Notes: generated by a model from the sequence alone, not told the origin. A DNA stretch of 64,000 nt from Platerodrilus igneus (GCA_036346225.1 JARFIW010001369.1:558001-622000); one strand, 5' to 3'. Shown: positions 43,043 to 56,421, numbered from the stretch's first letter. Numbers and translations are program-made.

Positions 43043-43276
43043 TGTGATACAAATTATTGTAGTGATCGGCATAAATGATAACGTTTCGATATAGGTTAAT
43101 TATAGTGCTACGATAGTAATTAAGAAAATTAGCATTGTAGTTTTTAAAAACCAAATATTTTTACTGTTAGCGATTAGTTGGAAACAAATCGTCGAGAATG
43201 CTTAAGAATTTCACTGTAGCTACGAATTGTTGAAAATAAAAAACTTATTTTGTTGTAAAAAGAGTTTTCGTTACAC
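43036..43276 (+). repeat. Possible LTR of the gag remnant
   Basis: Could run from TGTCCTGTG to TTCGTTACA. An AATAAA lies at about 43236 and a TGACAAG primer-like sequence follows. Borders are uncertain; there is no second copy to compare. Confidence 0.35.
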
Positions 43277-43299
43277 CGGTGACAAGTAGTGAGATAGTA

Positions 43300-45020
43300 A
43301 CGAAAAAGACATTTGAATGATTTCTATTTGCATGCCAGTAACTCGCAGTCAACAACAAAAAATGAATAATGAAACTCTTTCATTCTAGAGGGAGTTCAAG
43401 TCGAGCGTTGCGGAGAGCGTGACTAGTAATTCTCCAAAATTCATAGAAAAATTAAGTGAAAATCCGTAAGCTTCACAGAGAAATTACAGCAAAAGCTGAG
43501 AAACACTACCGAAACGCTGCAAACCTGCCAGCAAAGTTAGAAAAAAATTCCACGAAATTGATTGAAAATGTGAAAGCCATTGGGCAATTAAAAGAAAATG
43601 CTCAATTTGCGGGAAAACTAAAAAATAAACTTTTAGAAAACCGACGAACACTGGAAGGCAAAGTTTCCAGCAGTTTGCAGAACTTCGAAACGAAATCTTC
43701 AGATGATTTATTAGAAAACTCGCAAAATTGTTAGAAAACTCGCCTAAAATGAAAGAACATATACTAAGGATGGAAGAACGGATTAACTCACTAACAGTAG
43801 AAGCGTCGGAGCGGTTAATTCTGGAGAAACAACAGCACGCCCAAGAATTAAAAAATGTCGAGGAAAGTGAAGCAACGTCAAGATTCAGAGTAAAACCACT
43901 CGCATTTGATGGGATGTCACTTTGGCAGATATATTTCAAACAATTCGAGGCTGCTACGTAAGCTAACGGCTTGAACGACAGTGAAAGTACTACTATCGAA
44001 TTATGAGGTAGGGCCTTAAACATTCAGCAAACCACACCAAACCATGGTTAGTAGCTACGGGACCTTAAAATCTAGGCTCGAAATCAGATACGGCGACTTT
44101 CATCTGCAACAAGCTGTACCACGTTCACGTGAAAAATCGTTACCAAAACGTTAACGAAAATTTGCGAGTTTGAAGTAGATATTGCTTCCTTAGTGAGGCT
44201 AGTCTACCCAACAGCAGCAAATGATTTTTTACAACAGTTGGCAGTACAGAGCTTTGTTGACGGAATGTCGAACGGGAAGATTCAGCAAGCACTACGACTG
44301 GTTATACCAAGAACATTAGAAGATGTGCTAGCACATGTTTTGGAATTTGAGAAGTGGTAGTGATAAGATAAGATACTTCGTAACGGAGCAAGACCAGGAA
44401 AGCATACAGGAGGTGGTTTGACGGACACTTTGTAAACTTCAACAAAAGACAAAGGTGTTTGAATTGTCGCGAGTCCAAATGTAAACAGCTCAAGAAAGAA
44501 ATAGTGGAACCGTAAAACTAAAGGAAGTCGTCAGGAGGGCGAAAGCCGATCCGCACAGATTCTGTATCGAAGACAATCATCCCATCAAACGAACTAACCA
44601 TGCAGGTAGCATTTACATATATGAACAGTTTATCGGCAAGTCTGCGTAGTTCTTTGTTGATACCGGAGTCACTAACACAATGCTAATCAGGATGTAGTGC
44701 GCCACGGTGGTAAAGTGTTATCCGCGACGGTGCGTCTTCGAATTGTGGCTGGTGAGGAAATTCAAACGCATGGAATGCTAGTTGTAAAATTCGAAGTTGG
44801 GAGTATAATATTTGGTCATCAGGTAGTAATACCGAAAATTACCGAAAAAGTTATCTTGGAATGAAAATCTTTACGATATCGCGTTGAAAAATGATGCAAC
44901 TGTTGAGAGATGCTTTTCGGTCGTTCACGTGATGAGATGTACCGGTGTTGAGAAAGAACCACTAACTAAAAAGTGAACTATAAAGTTATTGGACCAGTTG
45001 ACGAAACCATGCAACCATCT
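43300..45020 (+). pseudogene. Ty3/Gypsy gag and protease remnant
   Basis: A coiled N-terminal region (LPAKLEKNSTKLIENVK, then MEERINSLTVEASERLILEK) leads to the capsid start FRVKPLAFDGMSLWQIYFKQFE, a familiar insect Gypsy Gag motif. Decayed capsid continues to about 44340 (LAVQSF, ALRLV-like). A zinc-knuckle remnant (CLNCRESKC) is near 44460. Near 44655 FVDTGVTNTML is the aspartic protease active site (DTG). Stops and shifts begin at 43732. It ends at the mariner insertion point, so RT and integrase are missing. The second Gypsy integrase at 15.9 kb could belong to the same lineage, but that is inference. Confidence 0.75.
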
Positions 45021-45025
45021 AGAAC

Positions 45026-45960
45026 AGCAAAAATAGTTTTATATGAGCAGAACTACACGCCCAATTAAATCAAAAAGTACTTTGTAAGAGGATTATTTTC
45101 TTTTAGTTTTGCCCATAGAGCTTGAATAAAATATTAGATCGCTTTTAAAGACCTTAATGTTTTTCGAAGTATTCTCCACGAAGATTATTGTACTTTTGCA
45201 TGCGCTCGAGCAAACTCTGGACGCAGTTATTCCAATCGTTTGTTGGTACAGTCAAGATTGCATTTTTGAAGGCATCAACTACTTCTGCCGACGACTGGAA
45301 TCTTTGACTACGCAGTCCATCTTTAATTTTTGGAAACGTATAGAAATCTTGGAATTGTACGGAGGATGACCTAACAATTCGACGTCTTGTGGCGTTAAAA
45401 ATACAATTATCTTGAGAACTGTGCGAACGTCTTGGTGGAGGATGATTCGTCGTTTGGGGTTGATTTTTCGAAGCTCCATCATTACTTACCGCAAACAAAT
45501 GGCCGTACACGAATCAGCAGTAACAGTTCCCTAACCGTGTAGAGGAATTGTTTCTACATGATTTGATTTCGAAACAAATGTTGTGACCATCTTTTTTAAG
45601 ACACTTCAAGAACGGATACCTTTTGTTAGCTTTTCTTCACTTTGGAACACCCTAATAGACTACAAGTTTATTTTCAGGCTCGTATGGGTAAATCCAAGAT
45701 TCATCACCACTCACGATGTTGCATACGTTTTTAGCGTTTCTTACGTTGAAGCGCTCTAGAGATTTTTGAAACCAATTCACCGGGACTGTTTTCTGTTCTT
45801 CGGTCAAGAGATGCGGTATCCAATGGAAAGCTAATTGTTTCACACATAATTTTTTGTTTTGAAATCCCAATGGTGCCTCAACTTCGCGATATGTCGCATG
45901 TTGATCTTAATTGATGAGCTTGCGCACAGCATTGACGTTTTTCTGAGCGAGATATGAAAT
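45026..45960 (-). pseudogene. Mariner transposase, copy 2
   Basis: On the minus strand: LGFQNKKLCVKQ, LLTEEQKTVPVNWFQKSLER and IVSGDESWIYPYEPE (first catalytic Asp) in the frame 45652-45870. After a gap come HPPYNSK and FPKIKDGLRSQRFQSSAEVV (third-Asp region) and the end RGEYFEKH at 45154-45510 in shifted frames. The middle, with the second Asp (HHDNA in relatives), is short and broken. The N-terminal DNA-binding region is cut off near 45960. It would have been a cut-and-paste enzyme inserting at TA. Confidence 0.85.
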
Positions 45961-46985
45961 TTAAATTAAGTATGGGCAAAGTGATCTAGATACAACGACT
46001 AAACGTAACAAGGTTTTCATAAACACCTTATGGGTGATTGTTGCCTGTAGATATCTCGAACACCACAAAAGCGTTTATCTCTAGGTGATTTCAAAAGAAA
46101 CTAGCTGTTCGCAACTGTCTGCCAATATAAACCTAAGTAAATTACATGATAACACGACTTCTCGCGTTTCATCTCATAAATTCAATAGCAAGATTGTGCA
46201 ATAACGAAAAAATCCCTGGCGGAGTGGAAGAAAATAATACCAGAATTAGACATCCAACAAAGAACGAATTAGTTAATTACGAATCAACAATACATTAACA
46301 TCAAAATGTAGAGATACGTGCGAATAGAACAAGGGGGGTGTTGCTGCAATTTAAGTTTTTATATGAGAACTTGAAATAATGTTCGTTTAGAAGTAAAGTT
46401 GAACGTACAATAACTCCAAGAAAAATTTGATTGCATTCCCGAAAGGAAATACCGCGACGATTGACATGTAAAAGTGAAATACTTCTGCAAGTAACAGAAT
46501 AGTTTCATAAACGCGCACATGTAGATATAATGTCGCGAGAACCGCTTGAAAACAAAAGGGGATAGCACCGGGTGAGTTACCCCTCCATTAGATTGAAGTT
46601 TTGTGGCTGCTCAGTGCAATTAAGAGTGGAGAGTGATTTTAAAAACCAGATTATTGGTGAAATATAGGTTAGTAAAAGTATAAAACTTAGTAATTTTGGA
46701 ATTGGAAAATAAAAGGGTACAGCAAAAGTTGGCATTTAACTGTTATTTTTTTTATTATGACCGACATTTTCAATAATTGGAATTTATCAATGTCTTATAG
46801 TTAAATATTAAAGCAAGAAGAATTTGAAGTTGAGAATAGTTTTGTCGACGACTTAGATTTAAGTTTGTATTAGAATATCTTTCTTTAGGCAATACCTGAC
46901 GATTTTAGGTTAAGAATCTGTTTTTGGAAAGTATAGTTGTATTTTTATTGATATTATTTTATGTTAACAGAGTTTAAGTTTAAGT
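45961..46985. other. Non-coding interval, nothing recognised
   Basis: No gene. A small GGGGGGTG island lies near 46333. The left border of the palindrome that follows is indistinct. Confidence 0.35.
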
Positions 46986-46989
46986 TGAA

Positions 46990-48435
46990 TTTGATTTTAA
47001 TTTATTTAAGAAATAAGTAAAGTCAGCTAATTGTAAAGGATATTCAGCTACCCCAGTATGACGTTCTTTTGAAATGTTTATAATCGTATCTCATTTTAAT
47101 ATTTTCTGTATTAGTAAATTCTACCAATAGGATTAGCTTATTTCCTTTAAGAAAATAATTTTTAAGTTACATACATGCTTGATCTAAAGAAGGATTATTT
47201 TTTATATCTTATTATGTTCATACTTAAAGGTTGTTAATTCATTATGGTGGTTTAAAAAGTTAGAAATGATATCAGCAACGTAACTTTGTATTCTAAATTA
47301 TTGCAGTTTTATGATTCAGTTGGTTTGAATAATGATGTATCACGCTGGCGTCTATGACCTCATCGCCTGGGCATGAAAACGTTCACAAACAATGAAAAGT
47401 TTCTTCCTCTGAGCTGAGAAAAAGGTTTCAAGTGAAATAACATTACATATATTAGATAAAGGGAAACAACACAAAGTAATTTCAATTTCAAATTTACAAA
47501 GTAAAGCTTTTTGGTAAAGCACTTCGTCTTTAACGTTTAAAGAAATGACATATAGCTTGAGTAGGTTAGTTAACCTTGGATAAGATATCTAACTGATTAA
47601 GGCAGTTAGACATTGAACTTCGGATAATTTCCTACGAAGTTGGTTGTATTTAACTTTAGGATAACCTTGGTTCCATTAAATTGACAACTTTATGCTGGAC
47701 AAAAATAATGTTGATTTAAAACGACTAGTTTTTTCGAAGTCCCAATAGGATTTGGTCAAAACAAAATATGTTCAAGACATAAAGACTTTTAGTTGTTTCC
47801 GAATTATCTACATCCAAATATCGCTCTAGGTATTTATGATTAAAATTTTTGAAACTATAATGTACAGTTACTGTAAATGAATGAGCATTGTCTTCTATTT
47901 AACTGTACAAAATCTATAAACGTACTCAGAGTACGTTCTTGTTATTAGGTTAAGAATTAAGATAGTAATTTTGTTCTCCAAAAACGTTTTCCATCAAGTT
48001 TAGTAATTTATGATATATTTGGCTTTTAATTTTTGTTTAAGAATATTTATATATTCTTGTAATGAAAGTGCAGTTGTATAGTAGTCCTACATTAGTATTT
48101 GTCAAAACTAACGTGAAAATAATAGTTTCAGTTGTGTAATAATAAAATGTATTGCAATTACTTAGATGCGGGATTGAAATTTGGGAAATATTCATTTAAT
48201 TATGAAAACTTTCCTTTTAGCTAGCAGTTTTAAATGGATATTAGGGTTCCTATGTTAACCGTTTGTTTTAGATTAATTTTAGTATTAATGTACTTAATTA
48301 TTCCTAGTGTAAATTTTAATCCAGAATCACTTTCCTGATCTGGAATTTTGGCACCTTTATGTTATTCCTTCTGGGGGTTCTTTACCGAGTTCTTTTGTGG
48401 ATTAGCGGCTAGATTTTCTGGAGTCAACATGGTAC
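46990..48435 (+). repeat. LTR F copy 2 with left arm of a large palindrome
   Basis: 47100-47765 is inverted at 48450-49240 (blocks TAGCTTATTTCCTTTAAGAAA, CATTATGGTGG, ATATCAGCAACGTAACTTTG, TAGTTAACCTT, GAACTTCGGATAAT). The following 47870-48430 is the F block seen at 33120 and 61590, ending GCGGCTAGATTTTCTGG. The two parts together may be one LTR of about 1.4 kb. Confidence 0.7.
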
Positions 48436-48449
48436 ATAACAATTTCCTA

Positions 48450-49250
48450 CTGATACCTCGAAAAAGTTTAACCGTTCTGAATTAACATGCTTTTTTGTTC
48501 AACATGAAGTTGTCGATTTAATGGGAACTACGGTGTTCCTAAAATTAAAAGCAACCAATGTGTTAGGGTATTATCCGAACTTCAGACTAACTGTTTTAAT
48601 CAGTTCGATACTTTCTTAAAGGTTAACTAATCTACTCAAGTTACATGTTATTTTTTTTGATGATAAAGTCGAAGTGTTTAATCAAAAAGGTTTCCCTTCA
48701 TAAAACGATTCGGATATTTTTGGCTAAATTCGGACACGAATTAAGACTGCAAATTCAAATTACTTGCGTCGCGCTTCTCTATCTAATATTTGTAATGTTA
48801 TCTTACATGAAATTTTTTTTAGACTCAGAGAAAGGAACTTTCCATTTTACGAATCAGCACAATTTTGCGTGTTAACGTTTTTGTGTCCAGACGATGAAGT
48901 CATAGGCTCCAGTGTGATACAGTATTAATCAAAACAAATGAATTATAACACTGTAATAATTTTAGAATACAAAGTTACGTTGCTGATATTATTTCTAACC
49001 TTTAACGCCACCATAATGAATTGACAATCTTTGATTATGAACAATATAACATACAGAAATAATTCTGCTTTAGGTTAAGGATGCATGTGACCTAAAAATT
49101 ATATTTCTTAAAGGAAATAAGCTATTTAAAAGCAACGCCACATATTGTTCGACATTTATAGAATTTACAATATATAACATAATCTTTTGAAGCTTTGATT
49201 TACTTTCATGTATAGATACACTAAAGGTGCATTCTATATTTATCTTATTT
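48450..49250 (-). repeat. Right arm of the palindrome (LTR F 5-prime part)
   Basis: Inverse of 47100-47765 with small indels. It lacks the F 3-prime block. It abuts the 3-prime end of copy 2 within 20 bp, so the two LTR pieces point toward each other. Confidence 0.7.
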
Positions 49251-49654
49251 TATTTTAAATATTAGTTGGAAAAAACAGAAATGGTCAGTAGTGTATTTTG
49301 GTAGTTGGATTTATCAACATTCAGTCATTAGGTAATACTTTAATCATTTGTTTGTAGGAGGTTTGCGTAAGAGGCGCAAAATGACGAGAAATCGCTAGTG
49401 AAACAAGTGGTACATGTAAGTAATCAGTGGGATTTTGGCGTGCCGTAGAAATTGCCATATTAGAATCATAATAACTATATGATTGCCACATTGGCAATTT
49501 TAATTAGTGTACGTTAAAGTTCTATATAACTTAGTGAATTTGTAATACTTCAAACTTTTTTCAAACCAACAAAACCCGGATAAAGCTATACCATAACGGT
49601 TTTACTAAAACTTTCCTTAAATCCTGAGATTAAGAACGGGATTTTCTACACACT
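49251..49654. other. Non-coding interval, nothing recognised
   Basis: No coding or repeat match. A doubled TGGCAATTTTAATTA-like motif near 49485 is minor. Confidence 0.35.
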
Positions 49655-49897
49655 ACATTTGATTTTTTAGTTCTCCACCCAAAGGTACTACATTGGCCAA
49701 AGAAGAGATTTTTACCTGCAAAATTTTGAATTTTGGTGAATCTTTGCTGTTCGAAGCAAGATAGGGATCTTTAACATGCGTGACAACTTTTACACACGGG
49801 ACCTCCATTTTACCTTTCATTCGAACGAGGGCGTATTTTTATAAAAAATGCTCGCCTAACGTTTTATAGAGGACCGTGTCGAGATTTCAATCCGATA
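49655..49897 (-). mobile_element. SINE copy 8, head-truncated
   Basis: Body and 3-prime end are clear (ACATTTGATTTTTTAG, GATCTTTAACATGCGTGAC, ACACGGGACCTCC). The box B region is eroded (CGAGATTTCAATCC) and box A is missing. Confidence 0.8.
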
Positions 49898-50044
49898 GTG
49901 GTCGCTTTCATCAACATCCCTTGGATTCCTAGGATTACTTACTAACACCTCATTGTTGTTTTGTACGAGGTCGCTCGAGCCTTGGAAGAAGGGAAATTAA
50001 GTTTGAATTTTTTTACATCTGTTGCATATTTATAACTGTTATTT

Positions 50045-50300
50045 AATATTTTGTTACGGTATTTCGTGTAGACAAGGAAAAAAAGTAGTAAAGTCAGCAA
50101 ACAAAATAGTCCGCGCCGAATATCTCAACAAAACACTGAGACAGAATCCAAAAGAATTAATGCCGTACTAGCTAAAAACGTCGTAGAGTGGAGTTGGTCA
50201 CAGAGAAAAATAATTGGCAATCTCAGTAAGTAGATTTATTACAAACAGTATCAAAAGGAATATTTACAAAAACCAAGTCGAACATTTACGTAATCGTTCT
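50045..50300 (-). repeat. LTR E5 fragment, reversed
   Basis: Begins with GTTACGGTATTTCGTGT and continues with the inverse of the E family (GCCGTACTAGCT, AGAGTGGAGTTGG, TAGATTTATTACAAAC). The terminal hairpin is partly lost. Confidence 0.5.
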
Positions 50301-51391
50301 GTTAAAACATGATGTAAGCAAAAGTGTCAACTGGCATATAATATAACGACCTTCAAAATTGACATTTAAGAAAATATAAATTAGGGATTTGTTCCCAGTC
50401 ACGTAAAATCAAAATAACAAATACAAGTATACTTACATAATGTTTCCTTCTCTAAATAAATACAAGATCAAAATTAGACATAATATATACAGTAATACAG
50501 AGCTGTTTACCTGCTCGCTACCGAAGTGCACTTCCTACAAATAATAACGTAAATCCTAAACTGAAGTAGCGCTACCTCTAAACTAAAGTGAACCAAGTGT
50601 TAAATTTAATCTAGATTGGAATTAGTAACCAATTTGTTGACGTTAGCATTTCCTAAATCTTAATTTCTAGTAAGTATAGTTGCTCTAACACGAGCTTCGG
50701 TTTATATTAATTGTGACTTGAAAACAATCACGTAATCACTTGTGCACTATCATGTAAAAAAAATTTTTAGCACGGCAGTCTGTAATTTACTGTGCTATAA
50801 CCACGAGTAAGAAAAACTAAAGCGCCAAAGAAAAAGAAGTCACTAGATTTTGTAGCAGCATCAAAAAAAGAAGTAAAGTGATTGTACTATAAAAAAAAGT
50901 AGCTGCCTTTCTCTAGTACCGTCATAGCAGATCTGAGTACTTACACTTGCCGACGGACTGGATACTTCTAGGAAACCGTTGCACTTGACTAAGTTTGACT
51001 TTGAACTGAAGTAAAGAAATACCTCTTAAAAGAATGCATCTTAAGTAACACCGCGACTTGACAGAGTCTCTTTACGGGAAAGGACGCGTATAGAATAGAG
51101 TTTTCTTTCGACGCTCCACCTGTATATATAGGGAGAGAAGGCATCCGGTCGTAGCGTGTTTTCCATTCAAGAACAATATTTATCGATAAAATTTAAAGTA
51201 TTCCCAGAACAACAATCAACGCAATTAAGAAAATAAAAGACGACTTCCACGAAGTATGTTGCGTGAGAAACCTTTGCCTTATAATATTCAAACAATGTCT
51301 GTTCAAAACGTTAGGTACATCTGCAACCCACATTGTTTCACGGGTAGCCTACATATAGAAATTTACTATTTCGATTTATAAAACCGGGAAC
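50301..51391. other. Non-coding interval, nothing recognised
   Basis: Probably includes the rest of LTR E5 but it could not be matched. No gene. Confidence 0.3.
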
Positions 51392-51402
51392 AGATAAATC
51401 AG

Positions 51403-51529
51403 GGTATGTTTGTTATGGTTTGTTTAGTATTTTTCTTAATATTTTTTGGGAATTAAATCATAGATCGAAACGTAAATAAAGATAATTTTAAAAATTATTA
51501 GTGGTTTAATTCCCAAAGAAGATTAAGAA
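51403..51529 (+). mobile_element. Small palindromic retroposon, copy 2
   Basis: Shares GTATGTTTGTTATGGTTTGT, the GATCGAAACGTAAATAAAG core and GTGGTTTAATTCCCAAAG with copy 1. About 40 bp of the left arm is deleted. AGATAAATCAG flanks it on both sides (51392-51402 and 51530-51540). Confidence 0.7.
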
Positions 51530-51540
51530 AGATAAATCAG

Positions 51541-53017
51541 ACAATTTTATTGCTCGTAAACTGAATCCGTGGACACCTGTCCGATAACGAAATGCCACGT
51601 TTATTATTTCGTAGTAGCAGTATTGATAACAAACATTTTAAAGTATACCATTAAAAGTATTTATTTAAACGATGTAGGTGTTTGAAACGTATTTCAAAAA
51701 ACCCATAATGCTATGCTTTTTAATCTCTATTAAACTAAAGTAAATTAACATAGAATAAATTCCAGATATTTAACGTTGTACTAAACTTTTAATGAGGTTT
51801 TATAGGGCACGTAAATATGTACTCAATTTAATTGAAAGGTTGGCGAATTTGTTAACTGAAAATTCATACGACTTGAAGTAACATAAAAAGTGCAAAGTCG
51901 TTTAAATCAGAAAGTTTAAGAGGCGCTTCTTAATAAGAAGTAAACAAAGTAGTTAGGACTTAATATTTATATATAAAGGATGCAGGAATAGATTGATTGC
52001 GAAGATTTAACGTAACAAATTCAAATACATACAACCTATATTTTTATTAGGCGAATTTTTACTTTGGAGTAAGCTTGAAGGAAAGCGATTTAAAACCAGG
52101 GAAAGCACAATAATCGTAATTACAAAAACTGATACATACGTATTTAGATTGATTGAATATTTATAATTAACAATTTTTTTTCTGAACGTAAATCTAGCCA
52201 AATAAGGATAGCTAATTTAATCAATTGTTTTTATGATAGTCATGTTTTATTATAAGTTAAAAGAGCAGCTTGGAGCTTGTATTTGTGTATATTTTAAGTT
52301 AACAGTTTCAGGAAAGACAAGTGTATATGAAGCTCTACCAAGTCGATTTGCAAGAACCTAATAATTATTTTAGTATCATCTCGGATAGAACTAACCAGCT
52401 AGCAAGATAAGATTAGTGCCAGGTGTGTTGAGCGTCCAGTATTTGTTATTGGAGACTTTTCCAGGTAGGCGCAAGTGTTAGAATTGTATACCCCTAAAAG
52501 AATTCTTGTTGTTTTCATAAAATCCGCCTCTCGTCACTGTTAGATAGCTGGTGCAATTTTTCTGTTACATTTCCATAGTAAAGTAAATTCGAAAGATCAT
52601 TGGCGCCAGTTTCACACGTAACAACATTTACAAAAAGCCAAATGTCATTTAGGAAAGTGAAGAGGCTGGGCATTCTCTTATTTTGTGATAGAGGAATCGT
52701 TCCTGATGACGAATGAGCCACTAATTTCGTTAGATTGTGTCAGGTACGTTGACATAAAGCAACTGTCGCAGCATAAAAAGGCTTCAAAAGTTGTGTCAAT
52801 GAATCCAACTAGCTAGTGATAAAAAGCAAATAGTGAGATTGGAGAAGTATAAATTTCCCCATGATGTTTCAGAAAAATTTAAAAGTAGCAAATTGGAAAT
52901 GAAAGTAAACAAACGACCAATTACCCATTTAACACTGGCCGACCTTCTAAGAAAATACTACACCCAATGCTAAAGGAGGAAATTGGTCAACGGAAACCAA
53001 TACATTTCCAGCTAAAT
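51541..53017. other. Non-coding interval, nothing recognised
   Basis: Short chance frames only (for example 52515-52721 minus). Confidence 0.4.
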
Positions 53018-53254
53018 AGTAATGATTAATTTTGTTTGGCATTAGGAAAGTAATTCGGGTATAGTGAACGAAAATTAATGTAAATTGTTGATTATTTTGC
53101 AAAAAGAAAAGTTAGTGACCGGTTTCGCTGTTGTTGCAGCTCGTCGTCTGGCGCATTTCTTTCTGCCTTTTGATAAATAACCAACAATTTACATTAATTT
53201 CCGTTTACTATACCCGAATTACTTTCCTTATGCCAAACAAAATTATTCATTACT
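53018..53254. mobile_element. MITE-like hairpin element, 237 bp
   Basis: Terminal inverted repeats of about 78 bp (AGTAATGA(T/A)TAATTTTGTTT ... TTAATGTAAATTGTTG) with about six differences enclose a core of about 80 bp that contains GACCGGTTTCGCTG and CAGCTCGTCGTC. A 15-bp direct repeat TAGCAAATTGGAAAT lies at 52886-52900 and again at 53254-53268, at the right edge. Confidence 0.75.
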
Positions 53255-53268
53255 AGCAAATTGGAAAT

Positions 53269-55904
53269 TTATAAAACTGATTTACTTCTCCCAAAATTCA
53301 TATCGCTCATTTTTTGGTTTCATACATTTCTGATTTTTAAACTACTTTGTTCTTGGGTAATTCCTTTTAATTGTAACTTTTTTTGGAAGAACTACAACTA
53401 CCTTCAATTCACTGTCCCATTTAGACATTGTTAATTTTAGGTCTCTAACATTCACTTTCTTGCATAGTTACAAATTAGTACTGAGTTTTAACATGAATTT
53501 TTTGCGCAATATGAAAACTAGAATACAATATAAACTAGATTACAGTTCGATAACAAAACATAACTGATTTTGTAGGTTCTCAAGCTGAGTTGTTGATTAA
53601 TGATGACTAAATAGAAACTTTCTCCAACTTAACAATTTAAAAAATAAATAAGGATCATTATATTTAAAGAGAACGTTGTGTAATAAATTAAGGCTAATTC
53701 CACATTTAATCTTTACACTCTTCAGATATTTACTTAACGTTATTAAGCAGTTAAAAATTTTAATGAGGTTGTTTTATGAAAATGTTACATTGAATATTAA
53801 ATAAATGGGTGTTTATGCCGTTAAATACAAAATTAACTTTCTCTTTCTTCTCTATGTCCATAAATAAAATAAATTCTACTTTTTTGACATAAATAGTATG
53901 TATTTTTAAACATCTTTTTCTGAAACTTTTACAAGATACTTTGGTTTGAATATGGCCTCCTTAACACTCGCGCCATTTAATATTTTGAAAGGTTTTTGTT
54001 GCACGTAATGCGTTTACTCGGCTATTAAGCTGTGTAGTAAGAATAAAATTGATAATAGCTAATAAATATGTTGTAAAAATCTATTAAAGTAAATTTTAAA
54101 TGTGACTCCTCAACAATTATAGGAACATTAAATACGATCTAATCATGATAATAATTCCATATGGTTATTTATACACAAACACGCATATGATTGTAAAACA
54201 TCTCCTTAATTAATATGGCGCCGCCTGACGGCTTCCAACAAGAAACTGATTGATAACAGTAATAAGTCTACACTAAACTTATATTCAAGATCTTTCTAGG
54301 ATTGTAAGTTTAATCACCCTACTTCAACCAATCCAATTCCTTTTTAAAATATAGAACAAGCAAGAAATTAAATATTAACCTATTATTTCAACAATGTATC
54401 TATCTTCAACTTTAAATGTTTTAAAAGTTCACCTTGATTGATGTTTGATAACACTTCCAAATTTAATTAAATAAATTTGACGAATCTGTATAACCGATTT
54501 TTCTTCTAAATTATCCTTGGTGTTGTAGTAATCCGTAGTGTTTCTAAGTCGATTTCTCAATAGTTGATAATTATTGAAAATATTATAGTGTACATTTCGA
54601 TATTTGAAGGTATTTGTTAAAATAGCTCAGTAACCACTTGAAGGTTTCTGAATGCATTCCGCTATATCAGAATTTACATTATAAGGGGCGCATGTGTAAG
54701 GACGATCGATCGAGTCGACAAGGTTAAAGGACTTTGTTTTTAGATTTCAAGATGGCAGATTAAAAGATTTTACTTGGCGGTTTTTTATTAAAGGCAATGT
54801 TTTATGTTGATAATGTAGTTGCTTTTTACGGTAATTTTTATTACATCTGGTAATTCCTATCTTGTTTTGAGTGTGATGTTGGTACTTATTGTAAAACCGT
54901 TAGTTATTTAATCATTGAAGGAAATATTTATGTGTTACCTGTTGCTTTTGACTTAGAATTTGATGTGAATTGTTTAAGCTGTAATTGCAGGTAAATTTAC
55001 GATTTTATTGAATATGTTTTATGTATAAAGGTTATTATAATCTACACGTTCGGCGTTGGTTGAGCGTTGTTGAGCGTGGTTCGGCTTTTGCCCCCCGTTA
55101 AAACCAGATTAATTTTTCTTCCCTCTTCGTGTGTAGCGGTACGATAAAGGATCAACCAGGTAGGAGGAACGATAATAGGTACAAAAAAGGAAACCTACAT
55201 ATCTAAAAGCAAAGACACGATAAAAGGCACACATGTAACAAGGTGTGTTGTTTGCTTTAACAACCGAAAACTAATATTTATTTATCTGAATTGTTTATTT
55301 AGTATCTAAATCAGAGTAAAACTAATATTTAATTATTTGAAATAATGTTAATTTTGGATTTAATGCAGAGTTGGAACTACTATTGCGTTGCACTAATTGC
55401 AAAAGCAACAGCTGAGGTACCATTACTGTAATTTTACGACAAACAATGAAAAGTACTGACACCATATTAAATCAAATTATTGGGCAAGCTGGAACGTGAA
55501 CAGTATTATATTTCTATGTTATCTTTGTTTGATATTTGTAATGCATTTGACATTTTATTTGTGTGTAATTGTTTCATTTCAGCATATTAATCACATTTAC
55601 AACTGCACCGCTCATATCTCAGTTTAAACTTAATTATATTGTTGTTGTTTTGTTTATCCCATTATCTATCCGATGTTCCTATATAATTAATTAGTTTTTA
55701 ACGTTTGTGATAATTGTTGTGATGTAATTAAATTGAACCTCTGGTATGACCGACCATCTTGTGCCTTCGCGTTTGCATTTATGACTATATTGGAGATAGT
55801 CTATTTAATAATGAGCGCCTTTTAACCATGCGTAATCATACCATAAGTTCATTTCAGCGATTCATGTCATCTTGTTAAGGTACTTGTAATGGTACTTTTT
55901 TGCA
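53269..55904. other. Non-coding interval, nothing recognised
   Basis: AT-rich. A GC-richer spot at 55048-55100 (TTGAGCGTTGTTGAGCG) is the only contrast. No gene or repeat match. Confidence 0.4.
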
Positions 55905-56421
55905 AATTTTTATGTCCGTGCGGGGAGGAACAATAGTAGTCAAGTTGCAAGTCATCTTCCTGGTGTCCCTTCTTTTCAACTTTAGCTGGGTAGTATTGGC
56001 CTAGCCGACCTCAGTACCTACCAGAAAAGACTAACTGATTTACACTAACGTTTTTTCAGTTGTCATGTGTGGTATGTCTGAGTAACAGTTGACATCCCGT
56101 CAATTTCAATGTTGGTGATCTGGGGTGCTTGTACATCACCTGTCCTTGTCGAGATGTGCCAAATGCAGCTAGAAGTGTAAGGGCAGTATGGGGTTTTCTC
56201 TGCCGTGCTCATTCTCCAATCGCCCAGGTTGAGTATGGCACTGTTTGCTTTAAATGTCATTTTTTTATGCTTTCAAGCCAATGACCTATTTAGTGGTTAT
56301 TGTTTTGGTCAAAAATCAAGTTAGGTAAATGCTGTAGTTTCATTTCAAATCCTCCCGCCTTGACGCTATGAATTTGGGTTACATTATAACAATACAACGT
56401 AGGAGTCGTCGAGCTACTACC

